From: Eucommia ulmoides
Taxonomy: Eukaryota; Streptophyta; Magnoliopsida; Garryales; Eucommiaceae
DNA length: 64,000 nucleotides
Direction: 5' to 3'
Assembly (NCBI GenBank): GCA_016647705.1
Contig: CM028335.1
Span: 13,599,905 to 13,663,904 of the forward strand
Every line of letters starts with the position of its first letter. Positions within the stretch are counted from its first letter, which is position 1. Shown in pieces: positions 21,700 through 33,414 of this stretch. Under the pieces are notes generated by a model. That model worked only from the letters and a program-made list of their open reading frames with translations. It did not search any database and was not told the origin of the DNA. The position numbers and the translations under genes were made by a program.

Positions 21700-23330
21700 A
21701 TCTATTACCCCTGAGTATTCACGATTTTGATGTGATACTGGGTATGGATTTGCTATCTGGTTATCATGCCACGGTGGATTGTTTTAAAAGAAAGTTACTT
21801 TCCGAATCTTAGGCGAGACAGAATTTGTATTTTTGGGGGATAGAACCATTACCCCAATCAGTTTGATTTCAGTCCTGGAGGCCAGGGAGTTATGAAAGAA
21901 GGAATCTCAGGGATATTTTGTGCACGTGATTGACACCAGGCATAATGGAGTTCAGGTGATAGATGTTCTAGTGGTCAGGGATTTTCCCGACGTGTTTCCA
22001 AAAAAATTGGTAGGGTTGCCAATGGATAGGGAGATGAAATTCACTATTGTGTTATTTTCAGGAACTATTCCGATATCAATTTGGCCCTATCGTATGGTGC
22101 CTACTGAGTTGAAGGAATTAAAAATTCAGTGCCAGATCTATTAACCTACGGTTTCATTAGACTTGGTGTTTCTCGCCACGGAGCTCCAGTGTTATTCGTG
22201 AAGAAGAAGGACGGCACGTTAATGATGTGTATTGATTACCGGCAGTTGAATAAGGTGATAGTTCGTAATAAATACCCATTGCCTAGAATTGATGATTTGT
22301 TTTACCAACTGCAGAAGGCCAATGTGTTATCCAAAAAAGATTTTCGATCAGGATATCACCAGCTAGAAGTCAGAGACAGTGACGTGGCGAAGATGGCATC
22401 CAGACGAGGTATGGGCATTATGAATTCTTAGTTATGCCATTCGGGTTGATGAGTGCCCCTACTGCCTTTAAGGATTTGACAAATCGGATCTTTCAATCTT
22501 ATCTAGATTAGTTCATTATCATGTTCATTGATGATATACTGATTTATTCTCAAAATAAGGAGGAGCATGCGGAGCATTTCAGGATCATGTTGCAGACTTT
22601 GCAGGAGAAGCAATTATATGCGAAATTTAGTAAATGCGAGTTTTGGTTGGATAGAGTCATGTTCTTGGAACATGTTATTTCGGGGGATGGCCTTCAAGTG
22701 GATCCAAAGAAAGTTAAAATTGTGGCTTATTGGGAAAAGCCGGAAAGTGTAACCGAAGTTCGAAGCTTGTTGAGTTGGCAGGTTATTATCATCGGTTTGT
22801 GCAAGGATTTTCTGTTATAGCTGTCCCGTTGACCCGATTGACCCGCAAGGAATCCAAATTCGAGTGGAGTGACAGATGTGAGCAGAGTTTTCAAGAGCTG
22901 AATAGTAGACTGATATCTGCGCCAATACTCTCCCTTTCCAATTGAAGGTAGTGGCTTTGTGATCTATAGTGATGCAACACACCAAGGGTTAGGGTGTGTA
23001 TTGATGCAACATGGGTACGTGATTGCATCCGCCTCCCGGCACACTAAAGAATCATGAGCATAATTACCTGACACATGATTTGGAAATTGGCAGCGATTGT
23101 GTTTGCCTTGAAGATTTGGGGACATTACCTGTATAGCAAGACTTGTGAGATATACATCGACCACCAGAGTTTGAAATACTTGTTTACTTAGAAGGAACTA
23201 AATATGAAGCAGAGACGTTGGATAAAGTTGATCAAAGACTATGATTATACCATCCACTATTACCCTGGGAAGGCTAATGTTGTAGTGGATATGTGAGTCA
23301 AAAATCAGCGGGTTCGATCACACACATTCA
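21700..23330 (+). mobile_element. Pol remnants: protease, reverse transcriptase, RNase H
   Basis: Recognisable parts include a protease-end DVILGMD motif (about 21729) and RT motifs such as [14 protein letters not shown] and FIDDIL (about 22200-22550). RT-thumb-like sequence runs to about 22790, and an RNase-H-like stretch to about 23330. The order and spacing are those of gypsy pol. It is broken and cannot encode an enzyme. The solo LTR at 23537 separates it from the integrase remnants. Confidence 0.85.
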
Positions 23331-23536
23331 AATTGTTCATACCAATCGGTATGCCGAGTTAAATCTTTGCGAGTTCAGTTGGCGGTTGGTCAGACGGTAG
23401 CATTGCTTGCGATTGTGACATTGAGGCCAACATTGCTCGACCGTATTACGGAAGCACAAAAGTCGGATGCCCAATTGGAGAAGATCAGAGATGAAATGAA
23501 AAATGGTCACAGAGTTGACTATCGTGTCAAGGATAA

Positions 23537-25204
23537 TGTATGCACATAGAAATACGCTGCTACTTATACTCGCAAGTATACGAGGTCTAAGTTTTAGTAT
23601 AGTATGATCGTTAAGATCGAGTTATTGTATCCACAAGGATTGGTGTCGTTACTATCGAATACCGCGTTTATCGTGACCTAACTTTGTCTAGGCGGAAAAC
23701 AAATGTATTTAATTAATTAAACTAATACTAATATAACCTAAATTAACTACACTAATATGCTAATATGTTTTAGGGTGAAGAATTGCCTAGGGATGAACGT
23801 GTTTACAAATACGTGTTCGATCTCGATTTACTCATGTTTATGGTGTTCGACCTATTTGACAATCTCGATACGTAAACTCCACCGTCGCCTCTCCCGAGTG
23901 TAAGATGGGGGAATACATGACTTTGAGTCAACGAAGAAGTCTCTCTCAACGTCTTAACGACTCTAGGTCATGTGAGTCTCGCCCAACGTCATGGATTGCA
24001 CACAATCCAACTCCCGACCCGGTCATTGGATTGTGTGTTGTATTTACCCTATCGACAATCTCCGTTCTAAAACTCCCTCGCCACCTCTCCTAAGTGTAAG
24101 ACGAAGGATATAACGTGACTTCGAGTCAACAAAGAAGTCCCCCTCAATGTCTAAACAACCCTAGGTCACGTGAGTCTTGTCTCAACGTCATCAATTGTCC
24201 ACAATTCAAACCCCGACCGGGTTATAGAATCATGACGTTTGTTTATCCAAATCTGAATCTGGGGTTTATCAAAACCCCCATATTCTCCATTTATCTAACT
24301 AAGTATGATAAACAAATAATATGATAAATATAATCAAATTACGAAGAACAATCACAAACGAAATACCGAAATCATCCAAACAACGTATTTATAAATACAG
24401 TGTTAATCCCTACTACAATCCATGTTTAGCTATGGCCTTAGCCGCATTTACAATGAAATAACAACCTAAACATGCTCACATGATCCTAAGATAAAGAAAT
24501 AAGAAAAACAATCGAAGAACTTAGTCTCATCCAAAGATAAACCGCTAACAACGCTCAATGATCGATTCGCCGTATTCTCCACTTCGAGATGTGAGCTCCA
24601 CCTCTAAAAGTCCTAAACCCTAGTCTAAATATAAATGGCCAGGGGGTTTTAAGATAGGGGATAATATTTATAGAAAAAATATCTAAATAAATATCCTAAA
24701 AATATCTATTCTGTGCAGAGGGTCTCCGCCTAGGTGAAGAGATCCACCGCCTAGGCGGAGACTAGGTCGGTTGGTGACCGACGCGGTGATGAAGACAATG
24801 GTGGCTTAGGAAGAACATTCTGCTGGATTTTCGCCTGGGTGGTGGAATTCTCCACCTAGGCGGTGGGCTGTCAGTAGCCTATTGTTGTTTTATTTACTGG
24901 ATTTTCACTTAGGCAGTGGTCCATCAGTAACATTTGTTCTTCTCTCAGCATTTTCACCATCGCGGCGGTGGTCTGGACGCCGCGACGATGAGCTTGTTTC
25001 ACAATTTTGCCTTCGTGCTTGTTTTTCCCACCGTTCTTCGATTGCTCTTGGTTCAATCTCATCGATTTTGCTCCAATTTCCTATCTTTTTGCCCCACACA
25101 CCTGATTTATACGAAAACTAATTAAAATATAATAAAATACAATATAAACACTCAAAAACTAACTTAATTCGATTTAAAAATACGTAAGTAGATCACACCT
25201 ATCA
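23537..25204. mobile_element. Solo LTR (family S), 1668 bp, nested in the Tekay-like element
   Basis: The element starts TGTATGCACATAG and ends CACACCTATCA, with gataa at 23532-23536 and 25205-25209 as a 5-bp target duplication. A second member at 59157-60699 shares actcgcaag near the left end, the caactcctcc..cctctcccga..gtaagac block and an acacttatca-type right end. There is no internal region on either side, so it is a solo LTR left by recombination. It is younger than the Tekay-like element. GC-rich palindromes of the ccgcctaggcgg type cluster at 24717-24980. Confidence 0.85.
23858..24245. repeat. About 196-bp tandem duplication in solo LTR S, copy A
   Basis: Two diverged units start near gacaatctc (23858 and 24054) and share cctctcc..agtgtaagac, gagtcaac.aagaagtc, ctaggtca.gtgagtc and caacgtcat. 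The other family member has one such unit (about 59467-59660), which explains most of the 125-bp length difference. Confidence 0.75.
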
Positions 25205-25218
25205 GATAATGATGAGGC

Positions 25219-26520
25219 TTGTTGGTAGGGAATGGACTGTATGTGCCTGATAACATTAATTTGAAGAAGGATATCTTGGGAAAAGTGTATAGCTCAGCGT
25301 ACACAATGCACCCAGGTAGTACTAAAATGTATCGGGATCTGCGAGAACACTACTGGTGGAATGGAATAAAGCGGAAAATTGCCGAATTTGTTGCCAGGTG
25401 TCTTATTTGTCAGCAAGTCAAGATCGAGCACCAACGTCTTGGTGGGTTATTGCAGCCTCTACCTATGCCAGAGTGGAAATGGGAACATATCATGATAAAT
25501 TACATTTTGGGTTTACCTCGTAACCAAAAGAGAAATAATTTCATCTGGGTGATTGTTGATAAGTTTACTAAGTCTACTCATTTTCTGGCCGTAAAGATAA
25601 CATATTCTCTAGATAAATATGTCCAATTGTATATCGATGAGATTGTTAGACTATATGGTGCATTGGTTTCTATAGTGTCGGACAAAGATCCGAGGTTTAC
25701 TTCGAAATTCTGGCCGAGTCTCCAAACTACCGTAGGTACTGAGCTGGAATTTAGTACCGCTTTTCATCTAAAAATTGACGGTTAATTAGAGCGTACGATT
25801 CAGACGTTAGAGGATATGTTAAGGGGTTATGTTTTGATTTTTTCTAGTAGTTGGGATGATCATTTGATGCTGATTGAATTTTTCTATAATAATAGCTACC
25901 TTCGGCAATCGAGATAGTACCGTACGAAGCGTTGTATGAAAGGAAGTGCAAGACTCCAGTTCAACAGACTGAACTGAGATGGGAGAACATGAATTATTGA
26001 TGCCGGATATCGCTAAAATAACAGCAGACAAAGTAAAGGTAGTTCAGGAAAGATTGTGGATTGCTTAGAGTCGACAAAAGAGTTATGCTGATAAACGTAG
26101 GCGAGAGTTTGAATTTGAAGTGGGCGATCATGTATTTCGCGTATATCCCTATGGAAGGGTATAGTGAGGTTCAGGAAGAAATGGAAGTTAAGTCAAACCG
26201 TCCATTTAGAACGGGTTGGTACGATAGTTTATCGACTTGCATTGCCGCCAAAACTGTCCAGGTCACACGACGTTTTTCACGTATCGATGCTTAGGAAATA
26301 TATGCCAAATCCTTCACATATGTTGATTTCTCAACCAATCGAATTAAAAGAGGATTTGGCTTATGTTGAGGAACCAATCCGAAATTTGAGTTGTAAGATC
26401 AAGCGTTGCGAACAAAAACGTTTTCATTAGTAGAAAAATGTTATGGCACAGTCATCCTGTAGAGGAAGCGATATGGGAGTGAAAAGACAAGATGTGAGAT
26501 AAATATCCGCACGTATCCGG
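25219..26520 (+). mobile_element. Pol remnants: integrase and chromodomain-type tail
   Basis: The integrase zinc-finger region (MHPGSTKMYRDLREHYWW, then CLICQ) and core (VDKFTKSTHFL; SDKDPRFTS) are recognisable at about 25300-25770. Further on, HDVFHVSMLRKY and a VEEP motif at about 26270-26380, then an HPVEEAIWE-like stretch near 26450, match the C-terminal tail of Tekay/Del integrases. Broken. Confidence 0.85.
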
Positions 26521-26555
26521 TTAAGGTAACTAAAATTTTGGGATGAAATTTCTTT

Positions 26556-26568
26556 AAAAGGGAAGGGT
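26556..26568 (+). other. Polypurine tract
   Basis: The run aaaagggaagggt immediately precedes the 3' LTR, the position where plus-strand priming occurs in LTR elements. Confidence 0.75.
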
Positions 26569-26857
26569 TGTAAGACCCAAAATTCCACAAACACATAATT
26601 GTTAGTCGCATTTTAGAACATTTAGAAAATACGGGGTGTAAATGTGTCATTTAATATACAAATTAAAAGTTTAGGGGTCAATTAGCAATTTTAGAAACAT
26701 TCATTCCAAACTTTGAGATTTAAATTGTCATTTAAGTTCTCAAGTCAAAAAATTGTAGGGGTGAACTTATAATTTTAAGAACATTAAATTTTGAATGGGG
26801 TTAAAATGTCAACTTAAAGAAAGTTAGGAGAGGATAATGTAATTTGGGAAAAATTAA

Positions 26858-26937
<80 letters not shown>

Positions 26938-27979
26938 CATCGTCAGCGGGATCAAAAACCAAAATAGAAAGAGAGGGGATCGACGTGGCAAGCAATGGGA
27001 TCAATTTACACCACCATTTTCATGCATATATATACATATTTCATTTCAATCCCACCACTGAAAAACAGAAGGAGAAATCTAGAAATAGAGAGAAGAGAGA
27101 TGGAGATTCGATGGTATCGTTGGGTCGCCGGCGGTGTGGGGGAGTCTAAGTGTCATTGTTCTTCCGGCGTGGGCTTGTGTGCGTGTCGTTGTCGTTCATT
27201 CGGTGATCGTCGCTGATGTGTGCGCCGCCGTCGTTCAGTGAGTGTTTTGCGTGCTGCTGTTGCTGCTGCTGTGTGTGTGTGTGTATGTGTGTGTGTGTGT
27301 GTGATCAGTGTAAGGTAATAGGCGGTGTGGCATCACCGTCCGATCCGATTGGGTGTGTTTTGAGGTCTATGCATGTGTTCATCGTGTATATGTGTAGGTC
27401 ATCCACGTTTATCCGTTGTAGGGGGTGAAAGAGTCATTGGCGGTGTGGGTGGTCGTCAGTTGTGTTGTTGGGCCGCCAGCGAAGTGTGTATGTGTGTGTG
27501 TGCCATCGTGTGCTGCTGTGTGTTTATGTGTGCCGTTTGTTTGGTTATTTTGTCATCCAGGGTGTATATTTCTGTGTGTGTGGGTTGTTCATGGCAGTCC
27601 AATTAGTGTGTGTGTGTCGCCGTCGATTAGTTTGGCCAGCGGTGAGTGAGAGTTAGAGAGAGAAAGCTCGTCGGCAACAAGAAGTTCAAAACAGAAACAG
27701 AAACGTAGAATGGGTGTGTGATCAAAGTAGGGTGGCCGACAGTGAGTGAGAGTTAGGAGAGAGAGAGAGGCTTGGCCGGTAAAGGTAGGTCGGTAAGGCG
27801 GAGAGGCGAGAATCAACACCCAGAAACCGAAAAGCAGAAACAAAAGAAGAAGAAGAGGAACGAAGCAGAGGCAAAACGACGAGGGGTGTTCGTCGCGGTG
27901 GTAGAGCATCGCCTAGGCGATAAGGTTTAGCAAGGCAGGGAAAAAGAAAAAAAGAAAAAAGAAAAAAAAAAGGAAAAGG

Positions 27980-28017
<38 letters not shown>

Positions 28018-29613
28018 TAAATAAAATTTAAAATCCAAAATCTAACCTTTCGGCGAGCGATTCAGAAACAGGTAAAATTTTAATCGGTTATTATTTTCGT
28101 TAAATTAAATTATTAGTATTAAAATTCTTGCAATCGTAACAATAATTTTTGTAACCGAAATAATATTTATATAATCGTAAATTTTAAATAGTTTTGGTAT
28201 AGTGGAATATTAACATAGAAAAATAGGCAAAAATAACAATTTTTGCATAACTAAATTTGGGGAATGGGAAACATGAGATTTAGGATTTGCATTGTACGTT
28301 AGGTTTTTTTAAAGTAAAATATTAATTTAGGCCTATCGTTGTTAAGTTCACAGGCGTCAGCGTCCCAGTAGGTTTCGAACAATGACGTTTTTTGCGGTGC
28401 AAAAAATGAGATGAGTGTACTGTCTTCTATGTAAATCTACAAAGTTTATTTTTGTATAAATTGTGGAAAATGTGCTTATTTAAAAATGGACGTATTTTTA
28501 ACTAATATGGATCAAGTGGCTTTGGGGATAAAAATGAAAAAAAATGATTTTTGGATCGTGTTGGTTTTAAAGGTGGGAAAAGGAAATTTTAGATCGAGTT
28601 GGTTTGTAAGGTGGAGAGTGATGTTTGGTCTGACTTTACCATAGTTTCTTCCCGTAAGGGATGTGAATATTCTTCCCGTAAGGGATGTGGATTTTCTTCC
28701 CGTAAGGGATGTGGATTTTCTTCCCGTAAGGGATGTGGATTTTCTTCCCGTTAGGAGGATATGACCTATGGGATGTGGATTGACTCGTCAGGAGTAAAAA
28801 CCTGGCGGGTGGTACGGTACCGTTGTAACTCTCAATCGTGAGGTAAAATGATCCTATGACTAGTAGGAGAGTGGTGTGAAATATTTTATTATATAATAAA
28901 ATGTTTGGCTTGGTTGATTTAGAACATTTGGATTGGGTGGATTTAAAATGGTTGGGTGTGTTGATTTAAAATGTCTGGATGGGGTATATTAAGTATATAT
29001 TGGTTTATTTCATTAGTGATAGGGAAACTAGATTTTTGTACAGTATGAGATTATATTATATTTGTATTAGGTGTTTTTAAATACATTAATTCGTTACATT
29101 GGTGACAGTGGGGAACTTGTTTCGAATATGGTATATGATATACGGTATTATTGTTATATTATTTCATTGGTGGCAGTGGAACCGGGTATGTGATTATATA
29201 ATATTATATTTCGAACGTGATGTTATTTATTTATACTTGATCCATGAAATATTTTTATTATGAAGACAGTACAAGGATAAAAAATTTTGGTTTTAGGTAC
29301 CGCGACTAGGAGTTGGTCCACTACTGGCACTAAGGAGAGTCCGAAGGTAGTGTCGTATTGGAGGTGAGTCAATCAGTCGGGAATCGTAGATGGTTCAGGT
29401 ATTTTGATGTTTTTTTTGGTTGTGGATTTTCAGGACGGGTGTGCTCCCAAATTCTGGGAACAGGTGTATATATATATATTAGAGGAAAAATTTTACAGTA
29501 GTGCGGGTGTGTATGTATATCTGTATGTTGGGATATTCATGGATTGATCCAGTAATGTCAGGTTGACGTCACGCCCTACCTCGGGTGACAGGTGCCCAGG
29601 GTGGGGTGTGACA
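26569..29613 (+). repeat. 3' LTR of the Tekay-like element
   Basis: The LTR is 3045 bp, colinear with the 5' LTR throughout. Differences by eye include a longer compound TA/CA microsatellite (26862-26938), a (GA)n run at 27984-28014 and fewer 24-bp repeat units. A TATTTTATTTTATTTTTG-like stretch near the right end is missing. Many differences are C/T or G/A, as expected after cytosine methylation. Confidence 0.93.
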
Positions 29614-30740
29614 GTCAAAATGTCTTACATTTTTAATATGATTAAAAGATGGAGACTAAAGACACTTGGCAATTTTATGTTTTTAATTGTTTCTAGTCGA
29701 TATTGAATTGTTGAAAACAAATATTTGAAATTCTAGGCCAACTTGTTTTTTTTTTAGAGTGGTGAGTCTCAAACTATTAGTATGAGATATTAGAACACCC
29801 ACAAGGGGACTTACTAATGTACTAAGGGGGACGGACGTAATCTTCTTTGATATCTTACATAGTAGTTTCGCTCAATGTCAAACTAGGATATTTGAGATAT
29901 GATTGTATGTGTAATCTTTTGACTTGAGGTACTATATGTTACATGTATGGGTTGTTATACTTTATTAATACTAAGTTTTATACTCTAGCCACGAGACTTC
30001 AAAGATATTCATTGGATATAGTAGGACATACATCTGAATATACGAGTGGTATTATAAGAAATTATATTATCAATCAATGTACATATGACTGAATTGGGGT
30101 TTTTAATTTTATTATATCCAATTGGTTATTTCAGGAACATAAGATAGAAAGATGTTATAATATCAAAATCATACATGGGGAGGTTCTCTTAGTGAAGTTC
30201 TTATCAAATGGACATGGTTGTGGATGTAGGTTGATGTGAATCACAGTCCGAGAAAATACCTTAGGGAAAAATTATTTTCTTCTGAAAGGATAAAATTAGA
30301 ATTGTTTCAATTTTAATCGACTGATTAATTAATTAATATCATTATCTAACTTTTAGTATAAATCTTATGGATCACACACAATGGAAAATAGGAATTAGAA
30401 AAATCCTTAAAAAAATTTGGTAGTGATGTTGAATTTAGACATTTAGAGGATAAAGTGCAAATATAGAAAGAAGAGGTCCAAGGTTTTGAACCCTGGACAA
30501 ATTTTATGAGGAGGGAATGACCTAACGGTTGCCCACTCTGAAGAAAATTGGCCAACATTGGAAATTTTGGCCATCCCCTTCGTTTGTCTTAGATTTTTCT
30601 ATTTATGTATTCACACTTATTGATTTGAATTTTACTTCCACCTCGATTTAAATTAAAGCTATTCTATTTTCTTGGGATTAGAATCAGTTTTTTATAAATT
30701 TCAAGAACACTTTTCTTTTTGAAGTTTTTTACATGGATAT
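29614..30740. other. Spacer right of the Ty3/gypsy element
   Basis: No gene is recognised. The text has the texture of old repeat sequence but I cannot assign it. It continues the sequence interrupted after 17922. Confidence 0.4.
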
Positions 30741-31361
30741 TGTTGATGTTAAAAATTGGTACGCACCAACAATATGGTCCAGTCAGAGGACACACTTAAT
30801 TTTCTTACTGAGGTGGAGGTTGAGAAGTCTACAGATTAGTCCATCCCGTTTGAGCTAAGCTCCAAAGTTGTACCTCCATAAGGACTCACCGGGGCTTTAC
30901 CTGGTGAAGTCCCTTTAGCGTGAGAGTAAGTGCTCGAGGAAGAAGGGTTGAAATGCTTCAAATTAGAAATTGAGCATTACCTTAGCCTTTTTTGGACATT
31001 GAAATGCTCCGATATTTATAGAAATTGAGAGTGCACATTGATGAGATTGGGCTTTTTGGCTCATTAGGGGGGCCCATTTGCCTTTGAGGAGGTCTGTCCG
31101 TCGAACTCTAGTCGGCGGACTTTGGTCGGCTATCTCTGGTCAGAGGACTCTGATTGGAAACCTCTAGCTAGTCTTGTGTGCAGGTACCGACCTGAAGGCT
31201 AGGTCGAACAACGCTCTACCAGCTCGAACATGTGTAGGATGAAGCTCCAAAAGGATTGAAGACTCCAGCCAAGCAAAAGGCAATCTCCAAATTAGTTCCA
31301 GCTCTCCACATCAGCTGTGACCGGACCATACTGCTGGTTGGTCCATTTTTCAACACCAACA
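30741..31361. mobile_element. Probable solo LTR, 621 bp
   Basis: The ends form an extended inverted repeat: tgttgatgttaaaaattgg at the left, and tgttggtgttgaaaaatgg as the reverse complement of the right. The interior is GC-richer than its flanks and has a TATA-like gatatttatagaa near 31010. TG..CA ends and this length fit a solo LTR. No 5-bp target duplication is visible and no primer site follows, so the call is less certain than for the other solo LTRs. Confidence 0.6.
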
Positions 31362-31371
31362 ACTTCTAAGG

Positions 31372-32999
31372 GCTAATAAAATTAAAATTTGTTCAAAAGT
31401 ACCAAAATAATTATTATTTCAAAATTATCCTTCCTTTATAAACACAAATTTCACCTAATTTTTAAAATTCCATTAAAATTTATTTTTTTAATAAAAAATT
31501 ACAACTAATTTTATTTTTTCTTAAAAATATACATTTTCGTTTAAAATATCATAAATTCTCTTACATATATTTCACAATTTTTTTTTTAATATCTACTTAA
31601 TTTTATTTTTTATTCAAAATATTTTTTTTTTATTTTTTTTTTTTAAAAAAATACCCTAAATATCCCAAAAAATCACTTATATAAATAGTTAAGTGGATAT
31701 TCACTAGACAAATCAAGTGGAAATCCACTAAACAAATCAAGTAAAATTCCACTAAAAATTATAGAACCCAAAAATTTAGGTCACGAACCAAAGCATTCAA
31801 ATGTCTAACCACAAACAGAAGCATTCAAGCTACCATCAAACTAACCATCACCCTATCACATTCTCATGAATAAATCCATTGAAAATTAAATCAAAAACCT
31901 AAATTCATTGAATTCAAAAACCAAAAGATAAAAAAGATAAAAAAAAAAAAAAATCTCACTGAATATTAATTTTCAGTTACATTTCACAGAAAAAATTACA
32001 TAAATCCACTTAATAATTAAGTGAAAGTCCACTAAAACAATCAAGTGGAAATCCACTTAAAAGTATAGAACCCCAAAAATATAGATTTTCAACTGAAGAA
32101 TTCAGAAACTACAAACAGATGGATAAATAGAGATGAATTAAGATCTACAAATGCAAAAATTAAACAATGATTTTAGTAAATCATTGTGATTCAAGAAATC
32201 AAAAATCTCAAACATGCTACGAAGAAGAAATCAGATCTGGCCAAATCTAAGTAGGTTTACTCAAATTTGCTTAGATTTGAGTAAATCTACTTAGATCTTT
32301 CCAGATCTAAGTAGAAAGAAACGACGACGAGCAACGAGGCAGTGATGGTAAAAATAGAGCTGGTGGTAGCGAAGAAAGAGGAAGAAGTACGCATGAACGT
32401 GGACGAGGTGGTTATGAGCTGAGACGACAATGGCAACTGCAACTACAACTGCAACGACAACAACATAGGCACGAAGATGAATGCGACGATGGACACTGAG
32501 GCTGTGGGCGGGGATGATGACCGAGATGGCAATGGCGACGGTGGTTACGGGTTGAGATGGTGGGTATGAACTAGATCTAGGCTAGATCTGGTTCGATGAA
32601 GAAGACAATGATGACGAGCGGCAAAGGCTGCGACGGCGATGATAATGGCTATGTAGCAATCAAATGATGGTGTGGTGATGGCAATGACGACAAAGGCAAG
32701 AAGTTGTCGAGCAATCGAAGATGGAGACAACGGTGTATGACAATGCAGGCGATGGTGACGATGACGACAACGTGGGCGGTGACGACGAACGGAGCGATAT
32801 TGAGAGAATTGCGAGAGAGGCCGCGTGAGAAATAAGAGATTTTAGAGAGAGAAAGAGAGAAGGGCAATTAAAAATAAAAATTAGGGCCTTTAAAGTTTTT
32901 TATATTAAGGGTAGTTTAGTCATTAAATTTTTAAACAAGAAATAACAAATTATTTTTTAAAAATAGTACTTATGAACACAATTTTATTTGACTAGGTTT
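31372..32999. mobile_element. MULE-like TIR element with hairpin and gene-leader-like core
   Basis: The left end (ctaataaaattaaaatttg, then ttcaaaagtac) resembles the reverse complement of the right end (ctagtcaaataaaattgtg, then ttcataagtac). Both run into AT-rich arms with a MULE-like gggtagtttagtcatt near 32917. The interior has agtggaaatccact palindromes, a 34-bp hairpin, and a GC-rich segment (32310-32850). Read on the minus strand, that segment has a ctctctctaaaatctctt leader-like start and GTC/GAC-rich sequence. No transposase is seen. Exact ends and target duplication are unsure. Confidence 0.5.
32233..32308. repeat. 34-bp inverted repeat with 8-base loop
   Basis: The left arm 32233-32266 (agatctgg..atctaagtag.tttactcaaat) pairs with 32275-32308, with about four mismatches. 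The 8-base loop is ttgcttag. Confidence 0.85.
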
Positions 33000-33039
33000 T
33001 AAAAAGTTGTTTCATTTTAAAATGAGACTTTTGGAAGAA

Positions 33040-33405
33040 AATTCCTTCATTTTATTATCAAACACACTAAATTTAATAAGTGTTTAATGAATTCAGTACT
33101 TAATTGAGTTATCAAACATGTCTTAGGCTTCAACACTTACAACTGAATACATTAACCTATTAAAGTAAATCCAATGAAATAATTACTTAAAAATAAAAAT
33201 ATTATTTTAAAAAATTGTTCAAAATTATTTTTGCAAAAAAATTTATATACAAATAGTTATAGATAGAAAAAATAGTAAATTGATAAAAATAAAAAAAATA
33301 AAAAATAGAGTAAATATTTTAGAAAGAAAAAAAAAAAGTAGTGAAAATTTATTTAGGGACAACAATTAAGTACTTAATGTATTTAACACTTAAAATTCAT
33401 CACTT
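33040..33405. repeat. AT-rich MITE-like repeat, interrupted by the MULE at 33415
   Basis: The stretch reiterates ttaagtactta, aataagtgtttaatgaatt and ttatcaaacatg.ctta. It resumes at 35431-35475 (caacactta..ttatcaaacatgcc) on the far side of the MULE. It resembles the repeats at 2535 and 35740. Its family is not assigned. Confidence 0.4.
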
Positions 33406-33414
33406 ATAATTTTT

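Larger units (their letters stand above)
17923..29613 (+). mobile_element. Ty3/gypsy LTR retrotransposon, Tekay/Del-like, decayed
   Basis: The element is 11.7 kb including a 1.67-kb insertion of another element. Direct LTRs of 3042 and 3045 bp start tgtaagacccaaaattcc and end ggtggggtgtgaca. Flanks gttaa (17918-17922) and gtcaa (29614-29618) are a 5-bp target duplication with one difference. A tRNA-Met-type primer site and a purine tract sit beside the LTRs. Pol remnants follow the gypsy order protease, reverse transcriptase, RNase H, integrase, then a tail of the kind found in chromodomain-bearing Tekay/Del elements. No gag is recognisable. It is a fossil with many breaks (at least ten). In the first 290 bp the two LTRs differ by about 7% by eye, mostly transitions. 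That suggests an age of a few million years at commonly used plant rates. Confidence 0.93.

Noticed and set aside
26844-27149. Frame starting with (IY)n and (TH)n runs
   Set aside because: It is translated TA/CA microsatellite followed by LTR sequence.
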